From positions 1 through 64,000 of the forward strand of contig DVKT01000034.1 of the NCBI GenBank assembly GCA_018715885.1: 64,000 bases of DNA, in the 5' to 3' direction. A program made the position numbers and the translations under genes. Within the stretch, counting starts at the first letter, position 1. The number at the start of each line of letters is the position of its first letter. This stretch comes from Caccoplasma intestinavium (GTDB lineage: Bacteria > Bacteroidota > Bacteroidia > Bacteroidales > UBA11471). Shown piece after piece: positions 35,941-44,692 of this stretch. The notes under the pieces are model-generated. The model did no database searches and was not told the DNA's origin. It saw nothing but the letters and a program-made list of their open reading frames with translations.

Positions 35941-38900
35941 ATTTCGCAGATTTCTCCCGTGAGGGATATTTTCACTTTGTGGGGATTTAGGCTGTCTAAT
36001 GTTCCAATACTTTGAATTATTTTTACTTTACCCATTTGCTTGGAGAGCATTTCGTTTTTCTTCCCGTTGTATTTGTCATCGACCGATGTTTCAGTATGAA
36101 GTCTGAAACAATAGTTTTTTGAGGCAATTTTCTGCACCCGGTAGAGGTATTTCCCCAGCAGCGCGTAGTCGCGATTTTCGAGAGCGTCGGCATAGAGCTC
36201 GTCGGGCATACCGAGGATAAACATCTCATTTTGTTGCATGGAGAGCCGGAATTGCCAAGTCGCGTCGGGAAGTTGTTCCAGAAACGAATCGGGCATGGCA
36301 TCGGTTGCAGCGTCCCATGCTTCTCCTGGACGCTCGATAATGACGGGGAGACCGTATTTTTTTCGTTCTACGGCATGCCAAAAGGTTACGATATGTTCCT
36401 GTGGTTTGCCGTCGCGATCGATGTAGATGGCGACATGGTGATTGTTGCCCGGCTTGACAAATCCGACCGCTTTGCCCGATGCGTCGTATTTTACCGGAAC
36501 GATCGCTTTGAGACGGGTAAAGCAACGCACGGTACGAATGAGGTGTCCGCTTGCCGTATAGACCGGTGTGGCAAAGGCTTTCTTGGCGTTGCCGCCGTGT
36601 TCATCGAGCCGTTGTTGTAAAATCCTACGTATACCGGCGTCGACCACATCGGGTAATGTTTTGGTATCGATGCTTTCGATGGGGTATTTGAGGACAGATT
36701 CGTAAGAGAATGAGACTTTCCCTTTCTTGTCTTTCCGATATTGAGCTATTTGTCCGTAAACGCTTTGTTCGCTCAGTGCGCCTCGGGGTACGGTGATGTC
36801 TTCTTGGACCAAGATGCGTTTACCACCCCGGTAGATGTAGCGCTTCCCTTTTGTTGCCACCCGTTTGCCGGCCTTGAAGGAGACGAGTATTTTCTCGGCG
36901 GCTGCACACACTTCGGCATAAGAAAAGTGTGGTTGCTGCCGGATATATCGTTCGAGTGAAACAAGATCACCCTCTTCGGCTTGTTTAGAGAGCGTATTGA
37001 TGCGTTGTATATATCCTTGTCGGGTGCAGGCTATGGCAAGGGCATCTATGGCGTGGTGGCGATGGTCGAGCCGCTTGTTCCAGTCTTTTATGCATTCGAC
37101 GGTACGGTTGTCGATTTCTCGCATCTCGGTGAGTCCTCCAGCGCGGTAGCGTTCCCGGTTGAGGTCGTGCAGGACGTTGTCCCAGCCCCACACGTGGCGC
37201 AGATATGCCGTAACCGATCCGCTCGTGGCATAGACATGGTGGCATACTTCCTGCAACATGGCGATGGCTTTGCGCGAGATATACTGGCTTTCCCGCATTT
37301 GACGGTTGAGGAAGTCCTGCGGTATTTCATCTCCTTTGGTGAGCAGGTATTTGTATTTGGTGTCGGATATTTCTTTGTTGTCGTGCATGTTTTTTATCCG
37401 GTCGAGGTAACGATGGAACGTTTCCTCGGGCAGGCTGCTCATGTAGTCGTAGGCGGTGCGGTTGTTTTTGGCTTGGTTACATGCCCGGCAGGCGCACACC
37501 TTGTTGTTGTAACTGTCGTCGAAATAGAGCGAACGCGGAATGATATGCTCTACTTCGGTATCGTAGCCTTGCAGGAAAGCGGCGAGGCCGACGGGTTGCC
37601 CGCAATAGATGCACAAATGGTGGCTCTCCTCATACATACGATATTTCTGTATGCGTGAACGGGTAGGGGTGAGATCCATTTCCTCGATATGATGTCTGAT
37701 TTCTTCGTTCCGTTTCTGGTTGTCGAGTTGTTTTTTGTAAGTCTTGTCGCGCTCTTCCCGGTTTTGTTGGAGTTCCCGCGCCAGTTCTACCCGTATTTCG
37801 TCGAAACGTCCGTAACGGTCTATCAGTGCATTGACGAGATTGACCATCTGATTGAGAATCTTCTCGACGATGGGTTGACGCAATTCGCCTTTGGTTATCG
37901 GTCGTAAGTGTTCGGCCAGTTCGCGGGCGAGGTTTTCTTCCCGGGTGATCGAGTTGCTGTGGTTGTATCCGGCCATGAAACAGGCCTCGGAGTAGACATA
38001 TCCCTGCCGGAGATAGGGTAAGATGCGCCGCATGGCGATGCTCGACAGGTTGCCGTAACCGGACTTGGTGAAGTCGATCTGTGTGAGTTTCTCTCGCATT
38101 TCAGGGTCTTCTATTCCGAATTTACGCTCCAAAATGCGGTCGAGTACATCGGTGTCGCTGATGGAGTAGAGCGTGTGCCATAGCCGGTAGAGCGGTTCTT
38201 GCTCGAAGGCGGGGTCGATGATGAGTTGGGTGGCAATTTCTCCCGTTTCGGGGTCGGCTATCTCTATTTCGCAAGTCTTCAATTCAAAACGCAGTAGCTC
38301 GTCGGCACGGGAATATCCGGTTAGGGCATTTTGCAATGCGATGACCGTGGTATTGCCTTGCAATCCGTTCCCTATGGCTTTTCCGCCCCACCAGCCGTCG
38401 TGTTTTTTTATACCCAGAATTTTATAAAGGTCGTTGATTTTCAGTTTTTCTTTACTGTTCATATGGGTAAATAGGGCTTGCCGGTGTGCCGGAGTTATCT
38501 CAAATCTCTCGCGGTCGCGTTGCAGATTGATGTGGTTGATACTTTCCCATATTTTACATACTTGAAACAGGGGCGAGCTTTTGGGTGCTACTTTTATTGG
38601 TCGGGATTTTATCGAGCCGTCGGGTAACCGGTAGGTCATTTGAGCCAGCGAACATTCTCCGACCAGATGTTTGCACGATTTAAGGGGGCGTTGGTAATAG
38701 ATGATATGATTGCGCAGGTGGGCGATATGCTCGTCGGTGAGGATATCGTGGTGTGTACGCTGACATTCCATGATGCGATCGAACTCTTCGATATAGGCGA
38801 TACGGGGATATACCCTGTCTTTGCACCTGTATGTCGGGTCGGCTTTGAGTTCTGCGTAGAACTTTTGTCCTATGGTGATGTCTCTCTCTTGCAACTTCTT

Positions 38901-39362
38901 GTATCTTTCGCTTACTTCCGACAGATATTTCGAACTTTTTTTGTCTTGGAAATCAGACTTTCCCGATTTGTAGCCTCGTTTCTGATTGAGGTGATAGAGT
39001 ACCCTTCCCAGCTCGGGTAGTTCGATTTTTTCATTTACGGCTTTGGCCCGTATTTCCCACAACTCCGTTTGCGGTAATTTGATGAGCCTTTCGTCGGGCA
39101 GCATACCTAATTTATGCAGATATTGGGTAAGGTAATGTCGTCGCAACTGGTAGCGGTCGTAGCCCTTTCTCTGTGTCCGGAAGGCTGTGCGGTCGGCATT
39201 TTTCGTAATGCTTTTTCCTTGTGTGAATTGTGTGGTGTCGTCGGGCGATAAGGGTATGATACGGGATCCTATTCCCAAAATAGTACGGTTATTTTCTCCC
39301 TCTTGTATGACGCTCCAGCCTATGCTTCCGGAGCCTAAGTCCAAGCCTAATATGTTTTTCAT
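35937..39362 (-). CDS. cas9: CRISPR-associated endonuclease Cas9, type II-C, compact
   Basis: 1141 aa RNA-guided DNA nuclease. RuvC-I is at the N-terminus (ILGLDLGSGSIGWSVI, Asp8), followed by the arginine-rich bridge helix (RTQRKGYDRYQLRRHYL, about 61-77), the recognition lobe, RuvC-II (FDEIRVELARELQQ, Glu near 526), the HNH domain (LCIYCGQPVG, TEVEHIIPRSLYFDD, His near 606; NKVCACRACNQAKNNRT), RuvC-III (LDHRHHAIDALAIAC, near 766-780) and a C-terminal PAM-interacting part from about 850. All four nuclease residues expected are present, so it should be active. At 1141 aa it is short for Bacteroidetes Cas9 proteins, many of which exceed 1,300. The promoter is at 39389-39419 and a palindrome sits just before the start. 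Confidence 0.97.
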   Translation of the reverse strand: MKNILGLDLGSGSIGWSVIQEGENNRTILGIGSRIIPLSPDDTTQFTQGKSITKNADRTAFRTQRKGYDRYQLRRHYLTQYLHKLGMLPDERLIKLPQTELWEIRAKAVNEKIELPELGRVLYHLNQKRGYKSGKSDFQDKKSSKYLSEVSERYKKLQERDITIGQKFYAELKADPTYRCKDRVYPRIAYIEEFDRIMECQRTHHDILTDEHIAHLRNHIIYYQRPLKSCKHLVGECSLAQMTYRLPDGSIKSRPIKVAPKSSPLFQVCKIWESINHINLQRDRERFEITPAHRQALFTHMNSKEKLKINDLYKILGIKKHDGWWGGKAIGNGLQGNTTVIALQNALTGYSRADELLRFELKTCEIEIADPETGEIATQLIIDPAFEQEPLYRLWHTLYSISDTDVLDRILERKFGIEDPEMREKLTQIDFTKSGYGNLSSIAMRRILPYLRQGYVYSEACFMAGYNHSNSITREENLARELAEHLRPITKGELRQPIVEKILNQMVNLVNALIDRYGRFDEIRVELARELQQNREERDKTYKKQLDNQKRNEEIRHHIEEMDLTPTRSRIQKYRMYEESHHLCIYCGQPVGLAAFLQGYDTEVEHIIPRSLYFDDSYNNKVCACRACNQAKNNRTAYDYMSSLPEETFHRYLDRIKNMHDNKEISDTKYKYLLTKGDEIPQDFLNRQMRESQYISRKAIAMLQEVCHHVYATSGSVTAYLRHVWGWDNVLHDLNRERYRAGGLTEMREIDNRTVECIKDWNKRLDHRHHAIDALAIACTRQGYIQRINTLSKQAEEGDLVSLERYIRQQPHFSYAEVCAAAEKILVSFKAGKRVATKGKRYIYRGGKRILVQEDITVPRGALSEQSVYGQIAQYRKDKKGKVSFSYESVLKYPIESIDTKTLPDVVDAGIRRILQQRLDEHGGNAKKAFATPVYTASGHLIRTVRCFTRLKAIVPVKYDASGKAVGFVKPGNNHHVAIYIDRDGKPQEHIVTFWHAVERKKYGLPVIIERPGEAWDAATDAMPDSFLEQLPDATWQFRLSMQQNEMFILGMPDELYADALENRDYALLGKYLYRVQKIASKNYCFRLHTETSVDDKYNGKKNEMLSKQMGKVKIIQSIGTLDSLNPHKVKISLTGEICEI

Positions 39363-39364
39363 GG

Positions 39365-39376
39365 TTCGATATCGAA
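39365..39376. promoter_or_regulatory. 12-bp perfect palindrome in the cas9 leader
   Basis: TTCGATATCGAA, two bases upstream of the cas9 ATG. The half ATATCGAA also occurs in every CRISPR repeat (nt 34-41). Could be an operator or ribosome-access element; no regulator gene is present here. Confidence 0.4.
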
Positions 39377-39388
39377 TGGTTTTCTTCT

Positions 39389-39419
39389 CAAATATATCGA
39401 AAATGAATCGAAAAACAAA
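39389..39419 (-). promoter_or_regulatory. cas9 promoter
   Basis: Minus strand TTTG (39416-39419), 19 bases, TATATTTG (39389-39396): exact Bacteroidota consensus, with a leader of about 20-25 bases before cas9. Confidence 0.85.
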
Positions 39420-39435
39420 TTTTTTTGTTAATTTA

Positions 39436-39466
39436 TTGGTTTATATAAATAATATGTGTAAATTTG
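39436..39466 (+). promoter_or_regulatory. tracrRNA promoter
   Basis: TTG (39436-39438), 20 bases, TAAATTTG (39459-39466). Transcription should begin near 39470, at the anti-repeat. It is back to back with the cas9 promoter; the two -33 boxes are 16 bases apart. Confidence 0.75.
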
Positions 39467-39469
39467 AGA

Positions 39470-39558
39470 ACAATTTTGAAGCAATTCACAATAAGGATTA
39501 TTCCGTTGTGAAAACATTTTGAGAGGGAACGTCTCACAGAGGCGTTCTCGCTTTTTTT
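39470..39558 (+). ncRNA. tracrRNA of the type II-C system
   Basis: The anti-repeat CAATTTTGAAGCAATTCACA (39471-39490) is complementary to nt 2-23 of the CRISPR repeat, with one bulged base and one mismatch. After it come TAAGGATTATTCCGTTGTGAA, a short nexus-like segment, and a terminator hairpin (GAACGTCTC / GAGGCGTTC, 39528-39548) with a seven-T tract ending at 39558. About 88 nt. It pairs with pre-crRNA and is held by Cas9. No other anti-repeat was found in the locus. Confidence 0.88.
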
Positions 39559-39621
39559 AGGAAAAGGGCGAGACATCTGTTTCTCCGGACGGATTTGGTA
39601 TAAAATGATTACTTTTGCGGT

Positions 39622-40233
39622 ATGAAACCTGAAATACATTTAGACGTGCCGGGTGGGGTGAAAAACGTACTTCTGCATTGTTGCTGTGCCCCGTGTTCAT
39701 CGGCTATTGTAGAGTGCTTGCTTGATAACGGCGTGTGTCCTACGCTGTTTTTTTGCAATCCGAATATTTATCCTCGGGAGGAGTATGAACGCCGGAAAGC
39801 AGAGTGTATACGTCATGCTGGGCGTTTGGGACTCGATTTTGTCGATGCCGATTATGACCATGACGGTTGGGTGGCAGAGATGCGCGGATTGGAGAATGAA
39901 CCCGAGCGCGGAGCGCGTTGCTTGCGTTGTTTTACATCTCGGTTGCGCCGTACGGCTCGTTATGCCGGCGAGCAAGGTTTCAGCCTCTTTACGACAACGC
40001 TGGCCTCATCGCGGTGGAAAGATTTGAATCAAATCAATGAGGCAGGCCGTGCGGCAGCCATAGAGGTTCCGGGTGTCGATTTTTGGGAACAGAATTGGCG
40101 GAAGGGTGGTTTGCAAGAGCGTCGGCGTGAACTGATCGCCGAGTATTGTTTTTATAATCAGACTTATTGCGGCTGCGAATATAGCTTGCGGGCAGCCGAA
40201 GCGTATGCCGTATCGAAAACGGCTGGAAAATGA
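39622..40233 (+). CDS. queH: Epoxyqueuosine reductase QueH
   Basis: 203 aa, DUF208/QueH family, which performs the last step of tRNA queuosine synthesis (epoxyqueuosine to queuosine) as the non-QueG alternative. Metal-binding cysteines are seen in HCCCAPCS (Cys20-22, 25), CLRCFTSR and YCGCEYS near the C-terminus; PNIYPREEYERRK and TTTLASSRWKDLNQI are also conserved. The -7 element TACTTTTG ends only four bases before the ATG, so the message may be leaderless or nearly so. Divergent from cas9, downstream of the tracrRNA terminator. Confidence 0.93.
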   Translation: MKPEIHLDVPGGVKNVLLHCCCAPCSSAIVECLLDNGVCPTLFFCNPNIYPREEYERRKAECIRHAGRLGLDFVDADYDHDGWVAEMRGLENEPERGARCLRCFTSRLRRTARYAGEQGFSLFTTTLASSRWKDLNQINEAGRAAAIEVPGVDFWEQNWRKGGLQERRRELIAEYCFYNQTYCGCEYSLRAAEAYAVSKTAGK

Positions 40234-40252
40234 TATTGTGATGAGATGATGT

Positions 40253-40292
40253 AAAAAACGCAACGCTTCGAGGAGAAGCGTTGCGTTTTTTT
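40253..40292. terminator. Bidirectional terminator between queH and eno
   Basis: AAACGCAACGCTTC / GAAGCGTTGCGTTT 14-bp perfect stem with loop GAGGA, A tract before and T tract after; serves both convergent genes. Confidence 0.9.
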
Positions 40293-40309
40293 ATTGTTAT
40301 ATAGCGGGT

Positions 40310-41587
40310 TTACGGACGTTTGTAGCCATAAACGGCTGCACTCCGCAATTCCTCTTCGATGCGCAATAACCGGTTGTATTTTGCCAGACGGTCGGTACGG
40401 GAGAGCGAACCGGTTTTTATTTGTCCGGCGTTTGTCGCTACGGCAATGTCGGCGATTGTTGTATCTTCCGTTTCACCCGAACGGTGTGAAATGACGGCGT
40501 TGTAACCGTTGCGCTGAGCCATCTCTACGGCGCGCAAAGTTTCGGTAAGAGTTCCTATTTGGTTTACTTTTACGAGAATGGCATTTCCGCAATTTTCTCG
40601 TATGCCGCGTTCGAGGTAGGTTACATTGGTTACGAAAAGGTCGTCGCCTACCAGTTGGCAACGGTCTCCGATCAGTTCGGTGAGATGTTTCCATCCTTCC
40701 CAGTCATTTTCGCCCATACCGTCTTCGATGGAGTCGATAGGATAACGATCGATAAGGGTGCGCAGATATTCGGCTTGTTCTTGCGGCGAGCGTTTCACCC
40801 CTTTGGCGCCTTCGAATAGAGTGTAGTCGTAAACGCCGTCGCGGTAAAATTCCGAGGACGCGCAATCGAGAGCCAGCTTGATGTCGGTACCCGGACGATA
40901 TCCCGCGCGTTCTATGGCGGCCAGTATTGTTTCTATAGCGTCTTCTGTACCCTTGAACGATGGGGCGAATCCGCCTTCATCTCCGACAGCGGTACTTAGC
41001 CCTCTGTCATGGAGCGTTGCTTTCAATGCGTGGAATGTTTCTGCACCCATACGTATGCCTTCCCGTATCGATGTAGCACCTACGGGCCGAATCATGAATT
41101 CCTGGAAAGCGATGGGGGCATCGGAGTGTGCGCCGCCGTTGATGATATTCATCATGGGAACCGGCAAGATGTGGCTGTCGATGCCTCCGATATAGGCGTA
41201 GAGAGGACGGTTGAGAGCTGCTGCGGCAGCATGGGCGGTAGCAAGCGATACGCCCAGAATGGCGTTTGCTCCCAATCGGGATTTGTTCGGAGTCCCGTCG
41301 AGCTCTATCATGCGGTTGTCTATGGCGATTTGGTCGAAGAGGCACATGCCTTCGAGAGCATTTGCTATTTCGCTGTTTACGTTGTCGACGGCTTGTTGTA
41401 CGCCTTTACCGCCGTAACGTTGTTTGTCTCCGTCGCGCAGTTCGAGGGCTTCATTCGTTCCGGTCGAAGCTCCGGAGGGAACCGAGGCCCGACCCATTAT
41501 ACCGTTTTCGCCGAAGACTTCTACTTCGACAGTGGGATTGCCCCGAGAATCGAGAATTTCCCGGCTTTTGATTTTCTGAATTTTCAT
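40310..41587 (-). CDS. eno: Enolase
   Basis: 425 aa glycolytic enzyme, 2-phosphoglycerate to phosphoenolpyruvate. N-terminal SREILDSRGNPTVEVEV and GASTGTNEALELRDGD; Mg2+ ligands in LALDCASSEFY, DSIEDGM and LVGDDLFVTN; the signature ILVKVNQIGTLTETL with the catalytic lysine; SHRSGETEDTTIADIAVA near the end. Full length. Leftward single gene, 190 bases downstream of the pckA terminator region. Confidence 0.97.
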   Translation of the reverse strand: MKIQKIKSREILDSRGNPTVEVEVFGENGIMGRASVPSGASTGTNEALELRDGDKQRYGGKGVQQAVDNVNSEIANALEGMCLFDQIAIDNRMIELDGTPNKSRLGANAILGVSLATAHAAAAALNRPLYAYIGGIDSHILPVPMMNIINGGAHSDAPIAFQEFMIRPVGATSIREGIRMGAETFHALKATLHDRGLSTAVGDEGGFAPSFKGTEDAIETILAAIERAGYRPGTDIKLALDCASSEFYRDGVYDYTLFEGAKGVKRSPQEQAEYLRTLIDRYPIDSIEDGMGENDWEGWKHLTELIGDRCQLVGDDLFVTNVTYLERGIRENCGNAILVKVNQIGTLTETLRAVEMAQRNGYNAVISHRSGETEDTTIADIAVATNAGQIKTGSLSRTDRLAKYNRLLRIEEELRSAAVYGYKRP

Positions 41588-41740
41588 AACGTTTGTTATT
41601 TTGTGATTTTAATATAACGTTTAAAGTACTTGTTTTGTTTGATAAGCCGGATTTGGGATACCGGTACAATCGTATCCGGAGATTATGTGTGTGGTAAATG
41701 GATAGCTGTTACGTGAAATCCGCAATCTTAGTGGAGTAAG

Positions 41741-41777
41741 AAAAAAGGGGGCTTGTCAAGACCGACAGCCCCCTTTG
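41741..41777 (-). terminator. Terminator of pckA
   Basis: AAAGGGGGCT / AGCCCCCTTT-type stem (GGGGGCT...AGCCCCC) with a T tract on the minus strand, 20 bases after the pckA stop. Confidence 0.85.
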
Positions 41778-41796
41778 AGTATGAAGAGTTCTCTTA

Positions 41797-43401
41797 TTAG
41801 AGTTTAGGACCGGCGGCAACGAGGGCTTTACCCGCTTCGTTTCCGGTGAATTTGGCGAAGTTCTTGATGAAGCGACCTGCCAAATCTTTGGCTTTAACGT
41901 CCCATTCGGAAGCATCGGCGTAAGTATCGCGCGGATCGAGGATTTTGGGATCTACACCCGGCAGAGCGGTAGGTACGGTGAAGTCGAAGTAAGGAATCGT
42001 TTTGGTAGGAGCTTTTTCGATCGAACCGTCGAGAATAGCATTGATGATACCGCGGGTATCGCGGATCGAAATACGTTTTCCTGTGCCGTTCCAGCCGGTG
42101 TTTACGAGGTAAGCCTTCGCACCGGTCATGTTCATTTTCTTCACGAGTTCTTCTGCATATTTAGTGGGGTGCAGAGAGAGGAATGCTGCTCCGAAGCAAG
42201 CCGAGAAAGTAGGAGTCGGTTCGGTGATGCCGCGTTCGGTTCCGGCCAATTTGGCGGTGAAGCCCGAGAGGAAATAGTATTGAGCCTGTTCGGGGGTCAG
42301 AATCGAAACGGGAGGCAGCACACCGAAAGCATCGGCCGAGAGGAAAATCACTTGTTTTGCGTGAGGACCTTTCGATACCGGTTTAACGATGTTCTCGATA
42401 TGGTAGATAGGATACGAAACACGGGTGTTTTCGGTTACACTCTTGTCGGCGAAATCGATTTTTCCGTTAGCGTCGACCGTTACATTTTCGAGCAATGCAT
42501 CACGTTTGATGGCGTTGTAAATATCGGGTTCGCTATCTTTGTCGAGATTGATGACTTTGGCATAGCAACCACCTTCGTAGTTGAAGACACCTTCGTTGTC
42601 CCAGCCGTGTTCGTCGTCGCCGATGAGTTTACGTTTGGGGTCGGTCGAGAGAGTGGTTTTACCCGTTCCCGAGAGACCGAAGAAGATAGCCGAGCTTTTT
42701 TCTTCCATGTCGGTGTTGGCCGAGCAGTGCATCGAAGCGATGCCGCGCAGGGGGTTGAAGTAGTTCATCATCGAGAACATACCTTTCTTCATTTCACCAC
42801 CATACCAGGTATTGAGGATAACTTGTTCTTTGGTGGTAAGGTTGAAGACAACAGCCGTTTCGGAGTTCAGTCCGAGTTCTTTGTAATTTTCGACTTTCGC
42901 TTTGGAAGCGTTGTAAACAACGAAATCGGGTTCGAAATCTTTCAACTCTTCTTTCGAAGGACGGATAAACATATTGGTTACGAAGTGTGCCTGCCAAGCT
43001 ACTTCCATGATGAAGCGTACTTTCAGACGGGTTGCTTCGTTGGCTCCGCAGTAGCAGTCTACAACGAAAAGTCTTTTGTTGGAAAGTTCTTTGACTGCAA
43101 GGTCTTTCAGCACTTTCCATGCATTTTCGGTTACAGGTTTATTGTCGTTTTTATATTCGTCCGAAGTCCACCATACTGTGTTTTTGCTGGTTTCGTCCAT
43201 AACGAGGAATTTATCTTTGGGCGAACGTCCTGTGTAGATACCCGTCATCACGTTTACGGCGCCCAGTTCGGTAACTTGGCCTTTTTCAAAACCTTCGAGG
43301 CCCGGTTTGGTCTCTTCTGCGAAGAGTTCGTCGTACGAAGGATTATGAAGGATCTCTTTTACCCCTTCAATTCCATACTTAGTTAAGTCTAACTTCGTCA
43401 T
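41797..43401 (-). CDS. pckA: Phosphoenolpyruvate carboxykinase (ATP)
   Basis: 534 aa. Interconverts oxaloacetate + ATP and PEP + CO2 + ADP; in Bacteroidales it usually runs toward oxaloacetate, feeding fumarate reduction by sdhCAB. Kinase-1 P-loop is FFGLSGTGKTTLS, kinase-2 DEHGWDNEGVFNYEGG with metal-binding Asp, and the adenine-loop region is NTRVSYPIYHIENIV. Full length. A minus-strand TACCTTTG (43462-43469) about 60 bases upstream is a likely -7 box, but no clear -33 box is seen. Confidence 0.97.
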   Translation of the reverse strand: MTKLDLTKYGIEGVKEILHNPSYDELFAEETKPGLEGFEKGQVTELGAVNVMTGIYTGRSPKDKFLVMDETSKNTVWWTSDEYKNDNKPVTENAWKVLKDLAVKELSNKRLFVVDCYCGANEATRLKVRFIMEVAWQAHFVTNMFIRPSKEELKDFEPDFVVYNASKAKVENYKELGLNSETAVVFNLTTKEQVILNTWYGGEMKKGMFSMMNYFNPLRGIASMHCSANTDMEEKSSAIFFGLSGTGKTTLSTDPKRKLIGDDEHGWDNEGVFNYEGGCYAKVINLDKDSEPDIYNAIKRDALLENVTVDANGKIDFADKSVTENTRVSYPIYHIENIVKPVSKGPHAKQVIFLSADAFGVLPPVSILTPEQAQYYFLSGFTAKLAGTERGITEPTPTFSACFGAAFLSLHPTKYAEELVKKMNMTGAKAYLVNTGWNGTGKRISIRDTRGIINAILDGSIEKAPTKTIPYFDFTVPTALPGVDPKILDPRDTYADASEWDVKAKDLAGRFIKNFAKFTGNEAGKALVAAGPKL

Positions 43402-43688
43402 TGTTTTTAAAATTAATTTGACCTATGAAAATTTTTTAATGATTCTCTTCTAAATCGCTTACAAAGGTAATACATTTTCCGATACCTTAAATCTATATTA
43501 AGGAAATTTTTCTCTAATCAATGATATTTTTTATTTTACTGTCTATGTTTGCTCTCTTTATATGACAAATAATGGGCTATTTTGTTCCGTAAAAGGAGTT
43601 TATTTCTCATTTTGCAGAGGTTTGTCTTTTTATCTTTCTACTGTGGCGTGACAATGAGTCGATTCTTTTTTGTAAATTCGCCGCCCTT

Positions 43689-44690
43689 ATGAGTAAAATA
43701 GGTTTCTGGATAAAAAACGCCCGGCACATCTCTTTACCACAAAGTTTATTGCCCGGTTTTTTGGCCATAGGAATGTCGTTGGATTACGGATCGTTCTCGT
43801 GGGGATTGTCTTTGGTCGCTTTATGTGGTGTGGCGTGTGCGCATTTGGGTATGAATCTTCTCGATGATTATTACGATTACCGACAGGGAAGTGGAGAAAA
43901 ACGGGTGAAATTGGCAGCCGGAGGGGTAAGGGCTCGTGTGGCCAAGTATCCGTATCTGACATCGGGACAGGCTACGGTGGGGGATCTTGTCGTTGCGATA
44001 AGTCTGTTTTTGTTGCTGGCAGCTGTTGCCGGGAGCGTCGTTATTTATTTTCGGGGAGTCGTACCGTTTTATATAACCGTCGTCGGAGCGATTTTGGGAA
44101 TTTCTTATTCGGGAAAGCCGCTTCGTTTGGGTTATTACGGATACGGAGAGTTGCTTATCGGTCTTATGTTCGGCCCGTTGTTGATGATCGGCGTACAGTA
44201 TGCGGCATGCGGTGTTCTCGACGGGAGAATCGTTTTGGTGGGTATTGCGGTAGGTCTTTTGGTAACGAATATCCTTTATTCGCATTCGGTTCTCGATGCT
44301 CAGGCCGACGCTCAAATGGAAAAGCTTACGCTGGCTCGTTTGTTGAAAGGCAGAAATGCGGTTTTGGCTGCTTCTGCGGTATTCAATTTTGTTCCGTTCC
44401 TGTTGATTATCGCCGGGGTATCGGTCGGTATGTTGCCGGCAGCTTATCTTTGCGTGCTTGTTTTGTTGCCGATAGCGGTTTTTTTGTGGCGTTCGCTTCG
44501 CCGTTTTGTCGACGGACTCCCCGAAGAAATCGTTCTTAAAAAATGGTTCGGACCCATGAGTAATTTCCCGGCCTATCGGGAGGCAGGAATCGATTGGTTC
44601 ATGTATCGGTGGCTAATGGCAAGGAATCTGATTTCCTTTTTTGCCCTTATTCTCCTATTGGTAAATGTAGTTCTTAAAATAGCCGCTTGA
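43689..44690 (+). CDS. UbiA family prenyltransferase
   Basis: 333 aa, about nine membrane helices. The first Asp-rich motif of the UbiA family is NLLDDYYDYRQGS (near residues 57-69); the second is in HSVLDAQADAQMEK (near 203-216). It should transfer a polyprenyl chain to an aromatic or other acceptor in the membrane; MenA-like, but it lies outside any menaquinone cluster. The radical SAM gene starts two bases after the stop, which suggests that the two act on one molecule. Acceptor unknown. Confidence 0.85.
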   Translation: MSKIGFWIKNARHISLPQSLLPGFLAIGMSLDYGSFSWGLSLVALCGVACAHLGMNLLDDYYDYRQGSGEKRVKLAAGGVRARVAKYPYLTSGQATVGDLVVAISLFLLLAAVAGSVVIYFRGVVPFYITVVGAILGISYSGKPLRLGYYGYGELLIGLMFGPLLMIGVQYAACGVLDGRIVLVGIAVGLLVTNILYSHSVLDAQADAQMEKLTLARLLKGRNAVLAASAVFNFVPFLLIIAGVSVGMLPAAYLCVLVLLPIAVFLWRSLRRFVDGLPEEIVLKKWFGPMSNFPAYREAGIDWFMYRWLMARNLISFFALILLLVNVVLKIAA

Positions 44691-44692
44691 CG

